Shown one piece after another: positions 46,152 to 49,122 of a DNA stretch of 49,122 nt; positions within the stretch are counted from its first letter, which is position 1, and each line of letters begins with the position of its first letter. Under the pieces are notes generated by a model. The model was given only the letters and a program-made list of their open reading frames with translations. It made no database searches and had not been told where the DNA came from. The stretch is from Pseudomonas sp. NCCP-436 (GTDB taxonomy: Bacteria > Pseudomonadota > Gammaproteobacteria > Pseudomonadales > Pseudomonadaceae): the NCBI RefSeq assembly GCF_019656335.1, contig NZ_BPLZ01000019.1:1-49122 (forward strand), in the 5' to 3' direction. The position numbers and the translations under genes were made by a program.

Positions 46152-46509
46152 TGGCCGCGGTGCGACTCTGGCGGCCGTTGCTGTCAGCGTAGGCAATTTG
46201 TCTGAGACGTCGGCGTCTGTACTGACCGCGAGGTGCTCAGTCGGGAAGGCCGGCCTTGAGCCGCAGAAGGTTGCTGTCGCGAATGCGCAGGCTGCTTTTT
46301 GCCAAGCTGCAGGGGTTTAAACAGATGCTCTAGCACGGGGCTTGCGGACATTAGGCTGTTCCTTATCTTGTTCTTATTCTAAAAAACAGTACGGACTGCT
46401 TTGAATTTCAGGGTATGGCGAGCCCGCGTTCAGCGCAAGATGCGTCGTGCAAGTTTGTGTGTGGGAGATCGGTGGTCGGCAGCGCGTGCGCTACCGGCAA
46501 GGGTGGGGT
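46152..46509. other. Intergenic gap, no gene seen
   Basis: These 358 bases between convergent genes hold no supportable ORF, RNA or clear terminator. The sequence turns A/T rich around 46,355-46,400 (TTCTTATTCTAAAAAACAG). It marks a boundary between genes that in P. aeruginosa lie far apart (from memory), so it may contain a rearrangement point. Confidence 0.5.
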
Positions 46510-47409
46510 TTAAGTGGGTGTACCCTGCATCATCAGTGCCTGATTGGCATCGGCCTGGCTGCGTAGGAAGTTCCAGGTGATTTTCATCCGGGCGATGTCC
46601 TTCAGCTCGATCGGCATCAGCATCCAGAAGGTCCGGGTAAAGACAATCTGCTCGCTTAACACGCAGTGCAGATTTTTATCCCGGGCTGCGGAAAAGGCTG
46701 GCAGGATGGCCAGTCCCGCTCCGGCGGCGGCGGCTTCCTGCTGGGCCAGGATGCTGGTGCTGCGCAAGGCCACATGGCGCGGCTTGCCGATTTCCTCAAG
46801 GTAGAACAGCTCCTTGCTGTAGAGCAGGTCATCGATGTAGCTGATGAAAGTGTGCTCGCGCAGATCTTCCAGGCAGGTGATCGGCGCATGCCGCTGCAGA
46901 TAGTCCGCGCTGGCATAGAGCTTGAGCACGTAGTCGCTCAGCCTGGTGATGATGTATGGGCCGCGTTCCGGGCGCTCCAGGGTGATAACGATGTCCGCTT
47001 CGCGCCGCGACAGGTGAACCGTGCGCGGCACTGCCAGCAGTTCAACACCCAGATTGGGATATTGCCGGGTCAGGGCGCTGAGCTGCGGTGCCAGAACCAC
47101 CGCGCCGTAACCATCCGGAGCACCGATCCGCACCTGGCCGGACATCATATGCTGCTGATCGCTGCTGCTGCGCTCGATCGCGGAGAAGGCACTTTCCATG
47201 GCCTCGGCCTTGGGTAGCAGGCGGCGGCCGGCTTCCGTCAGTCGATAGCCGGTGTTGCCGCGAGCAAAAAGCTGCTGACCCAAATCCTTTTCCAGTGCCT
47301 GAATCCGTCTGGCGACTGTGGTGTGTTCTACGGCAAGGCTTCGTGCAGCGGCCGTGAGTTGGCGGGTACGGGCGACTTCAAGGAAGAAACGCAGGTTGTT
47401 CCAGTCCAT
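46510..47409 (-). CDS. LysR-family regulator divergent from mmsA
   Basis: A 299-residue LysR-type activator: N-terminal winged helix-turn-helix (MDWNNLRFFLEVARTRQLTAAARSLAVEHTTVARRIQALEKDLG) and a co-inducer domain. Its target is most likely the divergent dehydrogenase gene, whose start lies 143 bases away. Related LysR proteins (BauR type) control beta-alanine degradation next to similar dehydrogenases in pseudomonads, but I cannot confirm identity. The frame is open to 47553, but ATG 47409 gives the natural start. A strong palindrome sits in the shared promoter region. Confidence 0.88.
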   Translation of the reverse strand: MDWNNLRFFLEVARTRQLTAAARSLAVEHTTVARRIQALEKDLGQQLFARGNTGYRLTEAGRRLLPKAEAMESAFSAIERSSSDQQHMMSGQVRIGAPDGYGAVVLAPQLSALTRQYPNLGVELLAVPRTVHLSRREADIVITLERPERGPYIITRLSDYVLKLYASADYLQRHAPITCLEDLREHTFISYIDDLLYSKELFYLEEIGKPRHVALRSTSILAQQEAAAAGAGLAILPAFSAARDKNLHCVLSEQIVFTRTFWMLMPIELKDIARMKITWNFLRSQADANQALMMQGTPT

Positions 47410-47422
47410 AATGAACTCATGC

Positions 47423-47451
47423 TGTGCAAATTTGCACAATAATATTGCAAA
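47423..47451. promoter_or_regulatory. LysR-type operator palindromes between the LysR gene and mmsA
   Basis: TGTGCAAATTTGCACA (47423-47438) is a perfect 16-bp palindrome. It overlaps a second inverted repeat TTTGCA-N9-TGCAAA (47431-47451). The second fits the T-N11-A style of LysR sites. It begins 14 bases before the LysR start and ends 102 bases before mmsA, where an autoregulating LysR activator should bind. Confidence 0.75.
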
Positions 47452-47552
47452 TGCTTGAGCTTGATGAACAGAAATACACTGATAGCATCCATCCAACGAC
47501 TCCCAGTCGGGAGGGCGCTGTTTTCCACAGGCTTTCAGGCGAGATAAAAACA

Positions 47553-49055
47553 ATGACCAACGCAGTACCGACCGTAAAACTGCTAATCAATGGTGAGTTC
47601 GTAGAATCCAAGACGACCCAGTGGCGCGATGTGGTGAACCCGGCCACCCAGGAAGTTCTGGCTCGTGTTCCGTTTGCCACTGCTGAAGAAATGAACGCTG
47701 CAGTGGCCGCGGCCAGTGAGGCATTCAAGACCTGGCGCAAGACTCCTATTGGCGTGCGTGCGCGCATTTTCCTCAAATACCAGCAACTGATTCGCGAAAA
47801 CATCAAGGAGCTGGCGGCCATTCTGACTGCCGAGCAGGGCAAAACCCTGCCGGACGCTGAGGGAGATGTATTTCGCGGGCTGGAAGTGGTTGAGCATGCG
47901 GCCAACATTGGTACGCTGCAGATGGGCGAGCTGGCCAACAACGTGGCCACCGGTGTGGACACCTATACCCTGTTGCAGCCGCTGGGCGTGTGTGCCGGCA
48001 TCACCCCGTTCAACTTCCCGGCGATGATTCCGTTGTGGATGTTCCCGATGGCCATCGCCTGTGGCAACACCTTCGTTCTCAAACCGTCCGAGCAGGATCC
48101 GATGGTCACCATGCGTCTGGTTGAGCTGGCGCTGGAAGCCGGTATTCCGAAGGGCGTGCTCAACGTGATTCACGGCGGCGTTGATGCGGTGAACCTGCTG
48201 TGCGACCACCCGGATATCAAGGCTGTGTCGTTCGTAGGCTCAACCAAGGTTGGCACCCACGTTTACAACCGCGCCAGCCTCAACGGCAAGCGCGCACAGT
48301 GCATGATGGGAGCGAAGAACCATTGCATTGTCCTGCCTGACGCCAACAAGCAGCAGACCCTGAACAACCTGCTGGGTGCATCCTTCGGTGCTGCTGGTCA
48401 GCGCTGCATGGCGCTGCCGGTGGTGATCCTGGTGGGTGAGGCGCAGAAGTGGCTGCCTGAGCTGGTGGAAAAGGCGCGCGCGCTGAAGGTCAATGCTGGC
48501 CATGAGGCGGGCACCGATGTAGGGCCAGTGGTGTCGTGCTCGGCACTGGATCGTATCAATGGCCTGATTGCCAAGGGCGTTGAAGAGGGTGCAACCCTGG
48601 TCCTCGACGGTCGCAACCCGACGGTTCCGGGTTACGAGAAGGGCAACTTCGTCGGCCCGACCATCTTCACCGACGTCACCCCGCAGATGAGCATTTACCA
48701 AGAGGAAATCTTTGGCCCGGTACTTGGCGTAATGAACGCGGCCAATCTGGATGAAGCCATCGCCATCATCAATGCCAACCCCAATGGCAACGGCACGGCG
48801 CTGTTCACCAGCTCCGGCGCTGCAGCCCGTCGCTTCCAGGAGGATATCGATGTGGGCCAGGTCGGCATCAACGTACCGATTCCGGTACCGGTTCCACTGT
48901 TCAGCTTCTCCGGTTCCCGAGCCTCCAAGCTCGGGGATCTGGGCCCATACGGCAAGCAGGTGATTCTGTTCTACACCCAAACCAAAACTGTCACTGAGCG
49001 CTGGTTTGAAGACGATGAGACGGGCGTTCTGAATACCACCATCACCCTCAAGTAA
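47553..49055 (+). CDS. mmsA: CoA-acylating methylmalonate/malonate-semialdehyde dehydrogenase
   Basis: This enzyme converts methylmalonate semialdehyde (valine breakdown) or malonate semialdehyde (beta-alanine breakdown) to propionyl- or acetyl-CoA. The 500-residue aldehyde dehydrogenase has TPFNFP (N154) and nucleophile C285 in GQRCMALP. Where ordinary aldehyde dehydrogenases carry the Glu base (ELGGK), it has MMGAKNH, the mark of the CoA-acylating subfamily. ATG 47553 is chosen over the upstream in-frame ATG 47424, which would run through the operator. With a LysR gene beside it and no mmsB visible, a beta-alanine (BauC-like) role is as likely as valine. The contig ends 4 bases past its stop. 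Confidence 0.9.
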   Translation: MTNAVPTVKLLINGEFVESKTTQWRDVVNPATQEVLARVPFATAEEMNAAVAAASEAFKTWRKTPIGVRARIFLKYQQLIRENIKELAAILTAEQGKTLPDAEGDVFRGLEVVEHAANIGTLQMGELANNVATGVDTYTLLQPLGVCAGITPFNFPAMIPLWMFPMAIACGNTFVLKPSEQDPMVTMRLVELALEAGIPKGVLNVIHGGVDAVNLLCDHPDIKAVSFVGSTKVGTHVYNRASLNGKRAQCMMGAKNHCIVLPDANKQQTLNNLLGASFGAAGQRCMALPVVILVGEAQKWLPELVEKARALKVNAGHEAGTDVGPVVSCSALDRINGLIAKGVEEGATLVLDGRNPTVPGYEKGNFVGPTIFTDVTPQMSIYQEEIFGPVLGVMNAANLDEAIAIINANPNGNGTALFTSSGAAARRFQEDIDVGQVGINVPIPVPVPLFSFSGSRASKLGDLGPYGKQVILFYTQTKTVTERWFEDDETGVLNTTITLK

Positions 49056-49059
49056 TGGC

Positions 49060-49122
49060 GGGGGGGGGGGGGGGGGGGCCGCCGCCCGAGGCGCCAAAAA
49101 AAAAAAAAAGAAAGAAAACACT
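49060..49122. other. Probable sequencing/assembly artefact at contig end
   Basis: After the mmsA stop come 19 G residues in a row (49060-49078), a short GC segment, then 14 A residues (49096-49109) and an A-rich tail. This is quite unlike the flanking DNA and typical of poly-G read-through in two-colour sequencing plus low-complexity read ends. It should not be read as genomic sequence. Confidence 0.85.

Noticed and set aside
46152..46346. Possible small RNA or decayed gene after the 2Fe-2S reductase
   Set aside because: No stable structure, promoter-terminator pair or ORF support could be seen by eye.

Overview
The window is a stretch of a high-GC gammaproteobacterial chromosome, almost certainly Pseudomonas in the broad sense. 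The 5S rRNA, Crc beside PyrE, the RubB/HU/RecG/OxyR neighbourhood, the RidA-SpoT-RpoZ-Gmk-YicC block and the DadR-DadA-DadX/PauR cluster all read as Pseudomonas versions. I cannot name the species. The sequence looks like a whole short-read contig: it begins about two bases inside a 5S rRNA gene and ends in a non-genomic poly-G/poly-A tail after 49,059. There is no phage, insertion sequence, CRISPR array or obvious island.

Layout. (1) 1-5,441: end of an rRNA operon, then ubiC-ubiA (ubiquinone), a Pho box, phoB-phoR (phosphate sensing) and a CNNM/CBS membrane protein. (2) 5,598-8,642: rubredoxin reductase without an adjacent rubredoxin, the HU protein, an SCP2-like protein and an exported protein of unknown function. 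(3) 8,636-15,290, minus strand: exbB-exbD-tonB behind a candidate Fur box, then oxyR-recG and an HDOD protein. (4) 15,479-25,186: an NAD-binding epimerase-like protein, a lipoprotein, the minus-strand block yicC, gmk, rpoZ, spoT, ridA, then rph, a DUF4870 protein, crc, pyrE and a DUF4124 protein. (5) 25,406-41,265: tRNA-Arg(CCG), then nitrogen and polyamine catabolism: gabD-gabT, a cupin, kauB, an MFS transporter, a phospholipase-D-like lipoprotein, a PauB-type oxidase, dadR/dadA, a YkvI-type transporter, a second RidA, dadX and pauR. (6) 41,427-49,055: cytochrome c5, rho, ubiD and a 2Fe-2S reductase, then a LysR regulator divergent from a CoA-acylating methylmalonate/malonate-semialdehyde dehydrogenase.

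How the genes work together. The best functional theme is region 5. PauB-type oxidation of gamma-glutamylated polyamines or amines gives aldehydes, KauB oxidises them, and GabT/GabD carry GABA to succinate. DadX/DadA racemise and oxidise alanine, an amino-acid by-product of several such transaminations, and RidA removes reactive enamine/imine intermediates. PauR, encoded in the same cluster, is the natural candidate repressor. I found related GTTT-N8-(A/G)AAC sites upstream of gabD, kauB and pauB that could be its operators (inference).

Most of the window is conserved housekeeping sequence and I do not see a clear new system. The items most worth checking are the shared operator-like motif in the polyamine genes, the strong palindromes upstream of kauB and between the LysR gene and mmsA, the transporter inserted in the dad cluster, the rubredoxin reductase lacking its partner gene, and the gene-order breaks relative to P. 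aeruginosa (from memory) around ubiC-phoR, gabDT, cytochrome c5-rho and the mmsA end.
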